Notes under the pieces: generated by a model | Databases searched by the model: none | Seen by the model: the letters and a program-made list of their open reading frames with translations, nothing else | Told to the model about the DNA's origin: nothing | Shown here: piece by piece, positions 1 to 8,689 of the stretch | Layout of the letters: every line of letters starts with the position of its first letter | Position numbering within the stretch: the stretch's first letter is position 1 | Position numbers and translations under genes: made by a program | Origin: Dongia deserti | GTDB taxonomy: Bacteria; Pseudomonadota; Alphaproteobacteria; Dongiales; Dongiaceae | Reading direction: 5' to 3' | Assembly: GCF_003574735.1 (NCBI RefSeq) | Contig: NZ_QORW01000015.1 | Coordinates: 1-64,000, forward strand | DNA: 64,000 nucleotides

Positions 1-129
1 ATCCAGTGAATAGGGTCGTGACATCGATGCTGGCCTCCACCCCAGTCAGCATCTTGAATCACAAATCACCCCAGCTGGGAATCCCACCAGATTCACACTT
101 CGGGAAACGTGCTCTAGTCACGACCCTCA

Positions 130-235
130 GCCAGAATCCCCTTCTCCCTTCGCGGGAGAACGATGCGAAGCCTTAGCGAACGAAGTGAGCTTAGGCGACG
201 CTGGATGAGGGGGCCGCGCAGCGAAGAGCCGCGCG
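130..235. repeat. dispersed repeat, family A
   Basis: The segment starts with an inverted C/T-rich and G/A-rich pair around CTTCTCCC and GGGAGAA, followed by a conserved tail containing TTAGCGAACG and GCTGGATGAGG. Very similar sequence recurs at 6815-6900, inverted at 6981-7066, and at 20543-20600. It is non-coding and intergenic in every case. I infer a REP-like family; the mechanism of spread is not visible. Confidence 0.6.
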
Positions 236-248
236 CAGCGCGCGAGTG

Positions 249-524
249 CTAAGGATATCCCGAATAAACGAACCCCAGCACCGCGATGAGGAGGAGCGCG
301 CCGAGCAGGCCGCCGATCATGAGCCAGCGGGCGAAGACCTCCCATGTCCGCCTCTTGGATTGCGCCAGCTCGTCGTCGGCGCGCGCTTCATCGGCACGCG
401 CTTGCTGCAGGTTGTCGTTGCCGTGCAGCGCCTGATCCGCCGGTTCACGTCGAGGTGGTGCGGCCTGCGACTCCTCGTCGCGCTCCACCAGCGGTATCAT
501 GCGCCGATGTCGTGCCGATGACAC
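249..524 (-). CDS. small single-pass membrane protein, unknown function
   Basis: A 91-residue protein. Residues 1-58 are polar and rich in Arg, Glu and Ala, and may form a short helical cytoplasmic region. One hydrophobic segment lies at about residues 65-87 (WLMIGGLLGALLLIAVLGFV), close to the C-terminus, so it looks like a tail-anchored protein. No family was recognised. It stands alone between repeat A and the hydrolase gene. Supported by a plausible membrane segment and typical codon use, but it could still be a chance frame. Confidence 0.5.
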   Translation of the reverse strand: MSSARHRRMIPLVERDEESQAAPPRREPADQALHGNDNLQQARADEARADDELAQSKRRTWEVFARWLMIGGLLGALLLIAVLGFVYSGYP

Positions 525-647
525 TGAGCCCTCTCAGTTTCCTAGACGTCCATCAATGACTCGTGCAACATCCCGCCTCTCCCGCCGTTGCAGCGCGGCG
601 CGCCTATGCGACCTTATGTGCCAGGGTGATGGATCCGCTCCTCCGGT

Positions 648-1472
648 TCAGACGGCCTTGGATAGAAACGCGTTCAACCGCTCCAGGACGAGAGCCGGCG
701 CCTCGAGCTGCGGCAGGTGGCCGACGCCAGGCAGTGTCTCGAACGAGGCCTGGGGAATCAGCGCATGCAACGCCTTGCCGCGCTCCAGCGGAATCCATGG
801 ATCGTCCTCGCCCCAGACGATCTTGACCGGACAGCGGATCGTCCCGAACGACGGCTCAACTTCGGCGGTATATTTTTCATCGGCCTGCGCGAATTGCCGA
901 TAGAAGCTGCCGCGTCCCTCCTCGGAGAGCCACGGCTCGACCAGCTTCCCGAAATCGTCGGACCCGACGTCGTTCACGATCGCGCCCTTGATGTAGGCTT
1001 CCACGACCGCGCGGTGGATGTGCGGCGGCAGGCCCAGAAAGGCCTCCACGTGGCGGCCGACATGGTCGAAGAACGCGGATCCCCATGGGCGCATCGCGAC
1101 GACGTTCATCAGCACATACCGCTCGAAGTCGCAGCCATGCAGCAGATGCGCCCGCAGCGTCGTCGCGCCGCCGAAATCGTGCGCGACGACCATGGGCCGC
1201 GCGAGACCCCAGTGCGCCAGCATCTCGGCGAACACCGTTCCTTGCACATCTAGCGATGTGCGCTGCGCCGCGCTCTTGGCGGATCGCCCATATCCAGGCA
1301 TGTCGTACCAATGGACGCGATAGCGCTGCGCCAGGTCCGGAATGATCCGGTGCCATGAGAACGAGGACCAAGGCCAGCCGTGCGCCAACACGAGTGCAGG
1401 CCCGCTGCCGGTTCGCCCCGCCGCCACAATGCCCGCGGATGTCTGCACGGTCTCATCGAGTTTCCACGACAT
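648..1472 (-). CDS. alpha/beta hydrolase, haloacetate-dehalogenase/epoxide-hydrolase-like
   Basis: A 274-residue alpha/beta hydrolase fold protein. The oxyanion region LAHGWPWSSFSWH lies near residue 30. The nucleophile elbow reads VVAHDFGGA near residue 97, so the nucleophile is Asp, as in haloalkane/haloacetate dehalogenases and epoxide hydrolases, not Ser. A catalytic acid is likely in VWGEDDPW near residue 220, and the catalytic His is in PGVGHLPQLE near residue 250. Substrate cannot be set from sequence. It is a lone gene with the dispersed repeat B upstream of its start. Confidence 0.85.
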   Translation of the reverse strand: MSWKLDETVQTSAGIVAAGRTGSGPALVLAHGWPWSSFSWHRIIPDLAQRYRVHWYDMPGYGRSAKSAAQRTSLDVQGTVFAEMLAHWGLARPMVVAHDFGGATTLRAHLLHGCDFERYVLMNVVAMRPWGSAFFDHVGRHVEAFLGLPPHIHRAVVEAYIKGAIVNDVGSDDFGKLVEPWLSEEGRGSFYRQFAQADEKYTAEVEPSFGTIRCPVKIVWGEDDPWIPLERGKALHALIPQASFETLPGVGHLPQLEAPALVLERLNAFLSKAV

Positions 1473-1546
1473 CGAATGGTCTCCCTATCTTCGGAACAGC
1501 GCCACCCAATCCCCTTGGGCAGGGCCATTTGGCGAATGAAGTGAAG

Positions 1547-1568
1547 AAAATGGGGTCAGAGTCGATTT
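1547..1568. repeat. dispersed repeat, family B
   Basis: The segment contains AATGGGGTCAGAGTCGATTT. Near-identical copies are at 12329-12350 and, with small changes, at 1664-1684 and 21071-21142 (there as an inverted pair). It lies just upstream of the hydrolase start in a 450-base gene-free stretch. Confidence 0.6.
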
Positions 1569-1663
1569 ATCGCTGCGTCCTGCGCGCCCACGTGCTTCCT
1601 GCATCAGGCTCGGCAGCTTATCGGTGGCACCACGAGGTTGTCGCGCCGTTTTCCCCGTGGTGG

Positions 1664-1684
1664 AGATGGGTCGGAGTCGACTTA
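1664..1684. repeat. dispersed repeat, family B (variant)
   Basis: A diverged copy reading ATGGGTCGGAGTCGACTTA, about 100 bases from the copy at 1547. The rest of the stretch 1473-1926 holds only the tRNA-like half at 1754-1796. Confidence 0.4.
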
Positions 1685-1753
1685 GCGCAGGGCGGACAGC
1701 GCGACGTCATCTCCGACAAACGAGCATGGGATAGCTCTCCAGTCCGGAGACGA

Positions 1754-1796
1754 GCCGCGTATAAGGCGGGTGTTTTGCCAGTTAAACTACGGGGCC
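1754..1796 (-). tRNA. 5' half of a tRNA-like sequence (remnant)
   Basis: Read on the minus strand, a tRNA-type 5' half is visible: a 7-nt acceptor strand GGCCCCG, TA at positions 8-9, D-stem GTTT/AAAC around loop AACTGGCA, and an anticodon arm CCGC-loop-GCGG with loop CTTATAC (anticodon would be TAT, Ile). No T-arm with TTCRA and no 3' acceptor strand CGGGGCC follow within the next 100 bases, so this is not a complete tRNA gene. It may be the leftover of a tRNA split by rearrangement, or a chance match. Confidence 0.35.
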
Positions 1797-1926
1797 GCGA
1801 TCAGGCGCGCGGCGTCCGTATTCGGCGGCGCAGGAGGGCGATATCTGGCAGGGCGAGTCATGAATCGGCCGACCGGCGCGGCGATCACCGCCCGCCGGTC
1901 GGAGACAACTACGGTCCCGATCGGGC

Positions 1927-2355
1927 CTAGCGCCGCGGCTGGTCCGTCGGTTCGGAGACGCCGGCGAGCGCCTGCTTGGCAGCCTTGTCGCTGCTCCTGC
2001 CGAGATCGGCGAGGGCAACCACGCCGACAAGCCTCTTGTCCCGATTGAGAACGGGCAGGCGTCGAACCTGGTGCTCCGCCATGATCTGGGCGGCGCGTTC
2101 GTCCGTTTCGTCCTCGAAACAGTAGAACACCTTATCCGACATGACTTCGCGGACGGTCGTGTTCCCGGCGGAACGGTCTTCGGCGACCGCCCGCATCACG
2201 ATGTCGCGGTCCGTCACCATCCCGATGAGCCGGTCGTTCTCGCCGACCGGCAGCGCACCGATATTGTCCGCCCGCATGCTGCGCGCGGCATCGCGGATCG
2301 TCATGTTGGGATCCGCAATCGCGGCACCTTTGTGCATGATCTGCTGAACTTGCAT
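1927..2355 (-). CDS. tandem CBS-domain protein
   Basis: A 142-residue protein made of two CBS domains (about residues 5-60 and 70-125). The first includes IGALPVGENDRLIGMVTDRDIV and the second VRRLPVLNRDKRLVGVVAL, both matching the CBS core. Such stand-alone CBS pairs usually bind adenosyl nucleotides and act as energy or redox sensors; no target is suggested here. I chose the ATG at 2355 because GAGGAAGG lies just upstream at good spacing; an upstream in-frame start would add an unlikely basic extension. Confidence 0.85.
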   Translation of the reverse strand: MQVQQIMHKGAAIADPNMTIRDAARSMRADNIGALPVGENDRLIGMVTDRDIVMRAVAEDRSAGNTTVREVMSDKVFYCFEDETDERAAQIMAEHQVRRLPVLNRDKRLVGVVALADLGRSSDKAAKQALAGVSEPTDQPRR

Positions 2356-2573
2356 TGGCCTTCCTCGCATCCGCTTGGGCTTGAGCTTGCACGCGTGTCC
2401 GCGAGCTCCTGTCCGCTTGGTCGAGCGGAAGGCATGCACGCTCGCCGGCATCACGCATCACGCCGCAAACCGCTGGGGATGAGGAGTCGTTCCCTGCTTT
2501 GAAAAATGATCCGGCGCGAGGAGAAGGAATGCGGTTTGGGTTCGCCGCGGCAGCTACGGAACCAGCCCGCGCC

Positions 2574-3020
2574 CTACTGAATCCCCCGCGCCTGCAGCGC
2601 GTCTTCCACCACGGCGCAGATCTCCTTCAGCGAGAACGGCTTCGAGACCACGCGGTCGATCAGCGCGTCGAGGTTGTGCGCGCGCTGGCGTTCGTTGGCG
2701 AAGCCGGTCATCAGCACCACGGGCAGAGCGGGCCGGTCCTTGGTCGCCTTGAGCGCGAGCGCGATGCCATCCATGCCAGGCATGACGATGTCGGTCAGCA
2801 GCAGGTCGTACGGGCTCTCTTCCAAAGCCGCGAGCGCGGAGCCGCCGTCGCCCACCGCCGTCACGTTATGGCCGTAATGCGCGAGCGCGCGCTTGACGAA
2901 CTCGCGCACCGCTTCGTCGTCTTCCGCCAGCAGAATCGCTGCCACCGAATCACCGCTTGATTGGCCGGCGTTCTCCGGGTTGTCCCCACAGTCCGGTTGC
3001 CGGTCTAGCCCTTCACTCAT
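2574..3020 (-). CDS. cpdR: CpdR-like single-domain response regulator
   Basis: A 148-residue protein with one receiver domain (about residues 27-145) and no output domain. The acidic pocket is AEDDE near residue 33, the phosphoacceptor Asp is in LLTDIVMPGMDG near residue 77, the conserved Thr in LMTGF and the Lys in SKPF. The residue pattern around ILLAEDDEAVREF and DIVMPGMDGI closely resembles Caulobacter CpdR, which in its unphosphorylated form directs ClpXP to CtrA and other substrates. The N-terminal 25 residues are extra compared with CpdR; a GTG just before AAILLAEDD could be the true start. Confidence 0.75.
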   Translation of the reverse strand: MSEGLDRQPDCGDNPENAGQSSGDSVAAILLAEDDEAVREFVKRALAHYGHNVTAVGDGGSALAALEESPYDLLLTDIVMPGMDGIALALKATKDRPALPVVLMTGFANERQRAHNLDALIDRVVSKPFSLKEICAVVEDALQARGIQ

Positions 3021-3114
3021 TCTGGCTCAACTTGTCCTTCCACACCACGGGGCCTGCGCCCCGCACGTCGCCACGGAAGGATAGTCGCGCCGCCTTAAGA
3101 ATTGGTGAGCCCGG

Positions 3115-3990
3115 TCATTCCGCGGACCAATCGATGTCGAAGCGCGGCGCCCCGGCAGGCCAATTGTCGAAAGATTTCAGAAATTTGATGTTTTGTCCCG
3201 GCTCGATCTGCGTCTCGGCCAGGCGGAACTCCAGCGGCTCCAGCTGGCTTCCGGCCGCGTCGATCGGCGTGACGATCAACGGCGGAAGAGAGACTGGATA
3301 ATAGGACTTGTTGAACACCGTTCCCCACAGATGGAACACCTTCTCGCCCGTCTGGTCGCCCGGTTCGAGCTTCCAGTCGTCGATCGCGAGATCGAGATCG
3401 GCGGTCGCATCGTCGGCCGAGAGTCCAAGCAGCGAATAGATCGCGTCGGCACCCGGCACGGTGCGCGCGATCACGTCGCGGAACACGTAGCCCGCGATCA
3501 GCAGCCCGACCACGAGCCCGGCGATCAGGATGAGGCCGAGGCTGGAGCTGCGCTTGGCCGGGCGCATCGGCTTCATGCGCGGCGGCACGGTGATGGGTCC
3601 CGTGGTGCGCCGCGCCAAGCGCGCGATCGGGTTGGGCCCTTCCTGCAGGGGCCCTTCCTTGACGGTGTAGCCCTCGGACTTGTTGGCGCCTGCCACCTGC
3701 TCGGCGATCGCCGCCAGGGATTGCGCCATCTCGGCCGGGGTCTCCGGCGGGCTCGGCGGATGTGATTCGGCCTCCTCCGGCGGCGCGGCGGCCTCGGGCT
3801 CGGCTGGTGGCGCAGGCGGCGTTTCCGACAGTTGAGGTGCCGCCGGCACCGTTTCGCTGACCGTGTAGCCCTCCGGCATTTGGCGCCACCGGTGCTCGCA
3901 TTTGGCACAGCGCACGTTGCGGCCCGCTGGCAGCAGCTTGGCTGGATCCAGATTGAACCGGGCTCCGCAGGACGGGCAGGCGATGATCAC
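3115..3990 (-). CDS. MJ0042-type zinc-ribbon / DUF3426 membrane protein
   Basis: A 291-residue protein. The N-terminus carries a zinc ribbon (CPSCGARFNL with CAKCEHRW, four Cys, residues 5-35). A long acidic Pro/Ala/Glu-rich linker follows (about 45-130), then one membrane segment LGLILIAGLVVGLLIAGYVF (about 150-170), then a DUF3426-type C-terminal domain (about 200-285). This domain order is common in alpha- and betaproteobacteria next to cell-division or ribosomal-methyltransferase genes. Function is unknown. It is divergent from ftsE, with repeat C in the gap. Confidence 0.8.
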   Translation of the reverse strand: MIIACPSCGARFNLDPAKLLPAGRNVRCAKCEHRWRQMPEGYTVSETVPAAPQLSETPPAPPAEPEAAAPPEEAESHPPSPPETPAEMAQSLAAIAEQVAGANKSEGYTVKEGPLQEGPNPIARLARRTTGPITVPPRMKPMRPAKRSSSLGLILIAGLVVGLLIAGYVFRDVIARTVPGADAIYSLLGLSADDATADLDLAIDDWKLEPGDQTGEKVFHLWGTVFNKSYYPVSLPPLIVTPIDAAGSQLEPLEFRLAETQIEPGQNIKFLKSFDNWPAGAPRFDIDWSAE

Positions 3991-4084
3991 GCTTCTTATA
4001 GGTCCCCTGAAAGCACGTAGGCGCTTCTAAAAGCTTATAGTTCTGACCCGTCGAGCCGGGCAAGCCTGCAAGGCTATTGCATTT

Positions 4085-4190
4085 AGCCACCAAGAGCATC
4101 ATTCCCCTCCCGGGGAGCGTCGGGGTGGGGGAAAGCGAGCGATAACTGTCTACCACTGGGACGCGGCTTCCCCCTCCCTAACCCGGGCAA
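4085..4190. repeat. dispersed repeat, family C
   Basis: It contains CGGGGTGGGGGAAAGCGAGCG followed by GACGCGGCTTCCCC, the same order as at 5935-6068 and 15636-15805. All copies are intergenic and consist of C-rich and G-rich arms able to form hairpins. It separates the zinc-ribbon gene from ftsE. Confidence 0.55.
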
Positions 4191-4268
4191 GCCTGGACCT
4201 GAACAGGGCGAGCGTGCAATTCTGCCGAGCCTGAGGGCGACTCGGGAAGTCGGTTAGGGGCCTGGATA

Positions 4269-5015
4269 GTGGTTTTGTTCGACGGCGTCGCCGTGCGTTA
4301 TGGCGCTGGGCCGGAAGTATTGCGCGGCATCTCCTTCACATTGGCGCCTGGTTCGTTCCACTTCCTGGTGGGGCCGAGCGGCGCCGGCAAATCTTCGCTG
4401 CTGAAGCTGATCTATCTCGGCCTGCGCCCCGCGGCCGGGCGCGTCGAACTCTTCGGCCGCGATGTCTCGGTCCTGAGGCGCGGCGATTATCCCGCCATGC
4501 GGCGGCGGATCGGCGTGGTGTTCCAGGATTTCCGTCTGATCGAACATCTCTCCGCCACGGACAATGTGGCGCTGCCCTTGCGCATTGCCGGTGTGCGCGA
4601 GAGCGACATCAAACGCCATGTGCCGGAGCTCCTGGCCTGGGTTGGCTTGAAGCATCACCTCGATGCCTTGCCCGCGACCCTGTCCGGTGGGCAGCAACAG
4701 CGCGTGGCGATCGCGCGCGCCGTCATCTCGCGCCCCAGCCTGCTGCTGGCGGACGAGCCGACGGGCAATGTCGACGACCGCATCGGCGTTCGGCTCATGT
4801 ACCTGTTCGAAGAGCTGAACAAGATGGGCACGACGGTGGTCGTCGCCACCCACAATGAAGGGCTGGTCGGCCGCTTCAATCACCGCCAGCTGCGCATCGA
4901 GAACGGCACGATCCGCCCGTTCGATCCCACGACCGCGGCGCCGCCCCCTGATCACACGACGCCCGATGACACCGCGCCGGATTACGCCGAGGCTGAGCAG
5001 CAGGAGAGCGCCTGA
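4269..5015 (+). CDS. ftsE: cell division ATP-binding protein FtsE
   Basis: A 248-residue ABC ATPase. Walker A is GPSGAGKS (about residues 36-43), the Q-loop FQDFRL, the signature LSGGQQQR, and Walker [10 protein letters not shown] with the H-loop in VATHN. FtsE works with FtsX at the divisome to drive peptidoglycan hydrolase activation. The C-terminal 30 residues are an Asp/Pro/Thr-rich tail longer than in E. coli FtsE. ftsX starts 3 bases after the stop, so the two are co-translated as usual. Confidence 0.95.
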   Translation: MVLFDGVAVRYGAGPEVLRGISFTLAPGSFHFLVGPSGAGKSSLLKLIYLGLRPAAGRVELFGRDVSVLRRGDYPAMRRRIGVVFQDFRLIEHLSATDNVALPLRIAGVRESDIKRHVPELLAWVGLKHHLDALPATLSGGQQQRVAIARAVISRPSLLLADEPTGNVDDRIGVRLMYLFEELNKMGTTVVVATHNEGLVGRFNHRQLRIENGTIRPFDPTTAAPPPDHTTPDDTAPDYAEAEQQESA

Positions 5016-5018
5016 GCC

Positions 5019-5912
5019 ATGCTGCGCTTCCGCACCGACCTGCCGCTCGACCGCGATTCGACCGCGCGCTTCCTGCCGTGGATCATCGGCTTCATGGTCT
5101 ATCTCGCGATCATCGCCGCGACCGTCGCCTTGCTGGTCCATCATGTGACGCAGCGCTGGCAGCGCGACTTGAGCGGCCAGCTGACGGTGGAGCTGCCGGC
5201 GGTCATCGACGAAGAGCCCGCCGCGCGCAAGCAGCGCCTCGATGCGGCGGTCGAGGAGATCTCCGACACCAACGGCGTCATCGGCACGCGCCTGCTGGAT
5301 GACGCGGAGGTGCGGCGCCTGCTGGCACCCTGGCTCGGCGATCAGATGGAAGAGCTCGGCGTCGCGCTGCCCGACCTGGTGGCGGTATCGACCGCGCCGG
5401 ACATCCGCCCCAACCTCTCCGAGCTGGCGGCGCGCCTGCAGCGCGTCTCGCCCGGTGCCGTGATCGAGGACCATGCGCAGTTCAATGCCGGCGCGCTCAG
5501 CTTCCTGCGCACCATCGAGGTGATGGCAGTGAGCCTGCTGGCCCTGGTGCTGGCCGCAACCGCCGGCGTGGTCGCGTTCACGGCGCGCGCCGGCCTCTCG
5601 ATCCACCGTCGCATCGTGGAGATCGTACATCTGGTCGGCGCGCACGATTCCTACGTCGCGCGCCAGTTCCAGGCCCAGGCCTTCCGCTACGGCTTCTTCG
5701 GCGCTTTCATCGGTTCGCTGCTGGCGACGGCCACGCTGCTGATGGCCGCGGTCTTCGCCGCCCGCGGCGCCGTCCCCATGAGCGCTGCCGTCCGCACCTT
5801 CGAGCCCTGGATGATCTGGCCCCTGGCCCTGATCCCGTTCGCCGCCGTCCTCATCGCCATGATCACCGTCCGCATCGCCGTCCTCACCGCGCTGAGAAGG
5901 ATGGCGTACTAG
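5019..5912 (+). CDS. ftsX: cell division membrane protein FtsX
   Basis: A 297-residue membrane protein with a cytoplasmic N-terminus, a first membrane segment (about residues 25-47), a periplasmic domain of roughly 120 residues, then three membrane segments (about 165-190, 225-250, 265-290). The layout is that of FtsX/permease partners of FtsE. The periplasmic domain is the part that engages an amidase activator or hydrolase. It directly follows ftsE. Confidence 0.93.
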   Translation: MLRFRTDLPLDRDSTARFLPWIIGFMVYLAIIAATVALLVHHVTQRWQRDLSGQLTVELPAVIDEEPAARKQRLDAAVEEISDTNGVIGTRLLDDAEVRRLLAPWLGDQMEELGVALPDLVAVSTAPDIRPNLSELAARLQRVSPGAVIEDHAQFNAGALSFLRTIEVMAVSLLALVLAATAGVVAFTARAGLSIHRRIVEIVHLVGAHDSYVARQFQAQAFRYGFFGAFIGSLLATATLLMAAVFAARGAVPMSAAVRTFEPWMIWPLALIPFAAVLIAMITVRIAVLTALRRMAY

Positions 5913-5934
5913 AACTGCGCTCGCGCAGCGAGCA

Positions 5935-6068
5935 CGACAATCCCCTCCCCCAACATCGGGGAGGGATAGGGAGGGGAAGCCGCGCCTCGCTGCGTGACAA
6001 TCTTCGCTCGTTTCCCCACCCCAGCTCTCCCCCATGTTGGGGGAGGGGGAGATAGAGTTCTGCTCCCG
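5935..6068. repeat. dispersed repeat, family C (inverted pair)
   Basis: Two arms, GGGGAGGGATAGGGAGGGG and a C-rich counterpart ending in TTGGGGGAGGGGGAGA, surround CGCGCCTCGCTGCG. It lies between ftsX and the ydcF-like gene and can form a strong hairpin, so it could also end ftsX transcription, although it has no T-run. Confidence 0.55.
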
Positions 6069-6107
6069 CATGACACCGCCTTTCCGCTCTGCTAAGACCC
6101 ATCGCCC

Positions 6108-6791
6108 ATGAGAGCCGGACGAATCACTTTCAAGGAACAGCCGCCGAGCCTCGGCCGGCGGATCTCCCATGGCGTGCTGCTGCTGATCGTGATTTGGCTG
6201 GGCGGCTTTCTCGCCTTCGCCGCCGCCATTCCGCCCAGGGTGCCGGACCCCGACCGCCCGGTCGACGCGATCGTGGTGCTGACGGGCGGCGACGTTCGCC
6301 TGGCCGAAGGGTTCGCGCTCTTGGATCGCGGCCTTGCGAAGAAGCTGCTGATCTCCGGCGTCTCCAGCGGCGTCGACATGCCGGCGTTGTTGCAGACGCT
6401 GAACGGCGCCGCCCAGCCGCAGCAGGCGGTGCTCGATTGCTGCGTCACCCTCGGCTACGACGCGCGCTCGACCGAGGGCAATGCGCGCGAGAGCCTGCGC
6501 TGGCTCACCGAGAACGAGTTCACCACCGTGCGGCTCGTCACTGCCAACTACCACATGAACCGCAGTCTGATCGAGTTCCGCCGCGTCATGCCGGGCATCA
6601 CCATCATCCCCAATCCGGTATTCCCGCGCCAGATGCAGGACCCCTATTGGTTCGTGCGGCCCAACACGATCTTCCTGCTGTTCAACGAGTACCATAAATA
6701 CCTCGCCGCGGCCGTCCGCGCGAAGGTCTCCGACGTCGGCAACGCGATCGCGGGTGTGGGCACCCGCATAGCGGCGATGGTCGGGTTGTGA
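6108..6791 (+). CDS. YdcF/ElyC-like DUF218 membrane-anchored protein
   Basis: A 227-residue protein with one N-terminal membrane segment (about residues 20-42, VLLLIVIWLGGFLAFAAAIP) and a DUF218 domain (about 50-200). Motifs visible are DAIVVLTGGDVRLAEG, KLLISGV, STEGNARESL and VTANYHM, matching the YdcF/ElyC fold. ElyC in E. coli affects envelope polysaccharide and lipid-carrier metabolism. Location between ftsEX and plsC fits an envelope role; the exact activity is not known. Confidence 0.85.
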   Translation: MRAGRITFKEQPPSLGRRISHGVLLLIVIWLGGFLAFAAAIPPRVPDPDRPVDAIVVLTGGDVRLAEGFALLDRGLAKKLLISGVSSGVDMPALLQTLNGAAQPQQAVLDCCVTLGYDARSTEGNARESLRWLTENEFTTVRLVTANYHMNRSLIEFRRVMPGITIIPNPVFPRQMQDPYWFVRPNTIFLLFNEYHKYLAAAVRAKVSDVGNAIAGVGTRIAAMVGL

Positions 6792-6814
6792 TGAAGACAC
6801 TGACTCCAACAACA

Positions 6815-7066
6815 CTTCCCTTCCCCCCTTGCGGGGGAAGGATGCGTAGCCTTGGCGAACGCAGTGAGCCTAGGCGAAGCTGGATGAGGAGGGATAGCGC
6901 GGCGAGAGCCGCGCGCGCTCGCCAGAGCGCTACAACGCTGCCTCATCATCAGCGCTCGCGCGCTGCGCGTCTTTCGGCGCGGCCCCCTCATCCAGCTTCG
7001 GCTAAGCTCGGCTTCGCCTCGCTAAGCCTCCGCATCCTTCTCCCACAAGGGGAGAAGGTGAGTCCT
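6815..7066. repeat. dispersed repeat family A as a large inverted pair
   Basis: A forward copy (6815-6900) and a reversed copy (6981-7066) flank about 80 bases rich in GCGCGCG. Both share CTTAGCC/GGCTAAG-type and GGATGAGG/CCTCATCC elements. The pair can fold into a long stem between the ydcF-like gene and plsC. Confidence 0.6.
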
Positions 7067-7083
7067 TTTGGAGCGTTGCACGC

Positions 7084-7797
7084 GTGACTCTCCTCCGTTC
7101 CCTGCTGTTCAACCTCTTCTACCTGCTGTGGTCCGCGATCATGCACGTCGTGAGCCTGCCGCTGCTGCTGGCGCCGGCGGCGTGGGTGTGGAAGGCGGCA
7201 CACCTCTGGATCGACGGCACGCTCTTCCTGCTGCGGCTCTTCTGCGGCCTCGGCTATCGCGAGCTGGGCCTCGAGCATTTCCCCCACGGCCCGGCGATCA
7301 TCGCCGCCAAGCATCAGTCGGCGTGGGAGACGCTGTTCCTCTCGCGCCGCCTGAACCACCCCTCCTTCATCCTGAAGCGTGAGCTCCTGAGCATCCCGCT
7401 CTTCGGCTGGTTCCTGCGCAAGATCGGCATGATCGCGATCGACCGGTCCGGCCGGGCGGCTGCCCTCAAGCAGATGGTGCGCGACGCCAACACCGCCTTC
7501 GCGCAAGGCCGGCAGATCATCATCTTTCCCGAAGGCACCCGCGTCGCCCCCGGTGCGCACAAGCCGTATCAGCCGGGCATCGCCGCGCTCTACAGCCAGC
7601 TCAACGTGCCCGTCGTGCCGGTCGCACTCAATTCCGGCCTGTTCTGGGGCCGCAAGGCCTGGACCAAGAAGCCCGGCCGCATCCTGATCGAATATCTGCC
7701 CGCCATCCCGCCCGGCCTCGACCGCAAAAGCTTCATGGCGGAACTGGAAGCAAGGCTGGAGCCCGCCGCGAAGAAGCTACTCTCGGGTGCGGTCTAA
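7084..7797 (+). CDS. plsC: 1-acyl-sn-glycerol-3-phosphate acyltransferase
   Basis: A 237-residue membrane acyltransferase that makes phosphatidic acid from lysophosphatidic acid. There is an N-terminal hydrophobic region (about residues 8-55). The catalytic block is KHQSAWET near residue 78 (HX4E instead of the common HX4D, as seen in alphaproteobacterial homologues) and the acceptor motif FPEGTR near residue 147. The start is a GTG/ATG region directly after the repeat; a good ribosome site is not obvious. Confidence 0.9.
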   Translation: MTLLRSLLFNLFYLLWSAIMHVVSLPLLLAPAAWVWKAAHLWIDGTLFLLRLFCGLGYRELGLEHFPHGPAIIAAKHQSAWETLFLSRRLNHPSFILKRELLSIPLFGWFLRKIGMIAIDRSGRAAALKQMVRDANTAFAQGRQIIIFPEGTRVAPGAHKPYQPGIAALYSQLNVPVVPVALNSGLFWGRKAWTKKPGRILIEYLPAIPPGLDRKSFMAELEARLEPAAKKLLSGAV

Positions 7798-7820
7798 CGT
7801 CTACGCAAGTACAGCTGAAA

Positions 7821-8234
7821 CTACGAAGCGGACTCTCGAACAGAGGCTAGCCAGTCCTCCCAGAACCTCTGTTGTATTTCGACCGGGGCCGGGACAACGT
7901 CGGGACCTTCTGCGAATATGTCAACGAGATCCACGATGCTCGTGTGTTGTCCCTCGGTCAGCTTATAGGCCTTCAAGCCCTTGCCCATGTCTCTGGCCAT
8001 CCCTGAGGGATACACATTCATGCTCGCCCCATAACAAAACGGGATCAAGCCGTCGTCCCAGAGCTGTCGTCGAATCTTGCACAACGCGTCAAAGAAATCA
8101 GCCGCCTCAGCTTCGATCAGCTTCCCACGATAGCTGCAGCTCAGGCGACAAATGTCGTTATCTCCGTGCAGCAGGAATAGAGCCTGTTCGTCGTCCTCGC
8201 CGCCGATCAAATATAGGCTGCGTTGCGTGTTCAT
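7821..8234 (-). CDS. conserved-looking hypothetical protein
   Basis: A 137-residue soluble acidic protein. The middle contains CYGASMNVYPSGMARDMG, a Tyr/Gly/Met-rich stretch that looks conserved, and the C-terminus is helical with Trp residues. No signal peptide or membrane segment. I do not recognise the family with confidence; the size, acidity and its position beside a toxin-antitoxin remnant would fit an immunity-like or accessory protein, but that is only inference. Confidence 0.6.
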   Translation of the reverse strand: MNTQRSLYLIGGEDDEQALFLLHGDNDICRLSCSYRGKLIEAEAADFFDALCKIRRQLWDDGLIPFCYGASMNVYPSGMARDMGKGLKAYKLTEGQHTSIVDLVDIFAEGPDVVPAPVEIQQRFWEDWLASVRESAS

Positions 8235-8317
8235 GCCGCGGACCAGTCGTTCCGAAACGAACCCTTAGGTCGAGGATATTAGGTGACAGTCCCTGAGTAG
8301 TGCAAATGGCGGAACAG

Positions 8318-8689
8318 CTAGTGTGCATTCGCGCGAAGCCACGCGGCGAAACCCTCTTCTTCGATCTCGCCCGCTGCGAGCCGCAGCATTGTCAGAACGC
8401 AATCCTGGTCGCTCGCGGCCAGTGTCATGCCGTTGAGGCCCAGGAACAGTTCCGCCGCGACAAAGGCGGTGCGCTTGTTGCCGTCGATGAAAGAAATGAT
8501 TGCACGCGCGGCCAAACGCGTAAGCGGCGGCCAAGGTCGCGAGATCCGCTGCTTCATCGTACGCCAACCGGTTCTGCGGAATGCGGACTCTCGCAGCCCA
8601 TCATCGCGCACGCCCGTGCGGCCGCCGTGTTCTGCCAACTGCTCATCGTGGATCGCGAGAATGATGGCCTTCGAGAGCCACGCCGTCAC
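8318..8689 (-). pseudogene. doc: doc toxin gene broken by two compensating frameshifts
   Basis: The frame is open for 123 codons and starts with GTG overlapping the TGA of the antitoxin remnant. The ends match Doc: HDEQLAEHGGRTGVRDDGL at the N-terminus and IDGNKRTAFVAAELFLGLNG at the C-terminus. The centre does not match in this frame, but the next frame reads RLAYDEAADLATLAAAYAF and NHFF, which is the missing Doc core. A loss of about 7 bases near 8590 and one extra T near 8495 (TTTC for TTC) explain this. As written, the motif lacks its catalytic His (it reads ISFIDGNKR). Doc is a kinase that inactivates EF-Tu; this copy should be inactive unless the bases are sequencing errors. Confidence 0.8.

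Noticed and set aside
3095-4156. Longer reading of the zinc-ribbon gene in another frame
   Set aside because: It lacks the Cys pattern and membrane segment found in the 3115-3990 frame.
4254-6815. 853-codon open frame on the minus strand
   Set aside because: It is antisense to ftsE, ftsX and the ydcF-like gene, has the His/Arg/Gln-rich composition of a high-GC shadow frame, and matches nothing.
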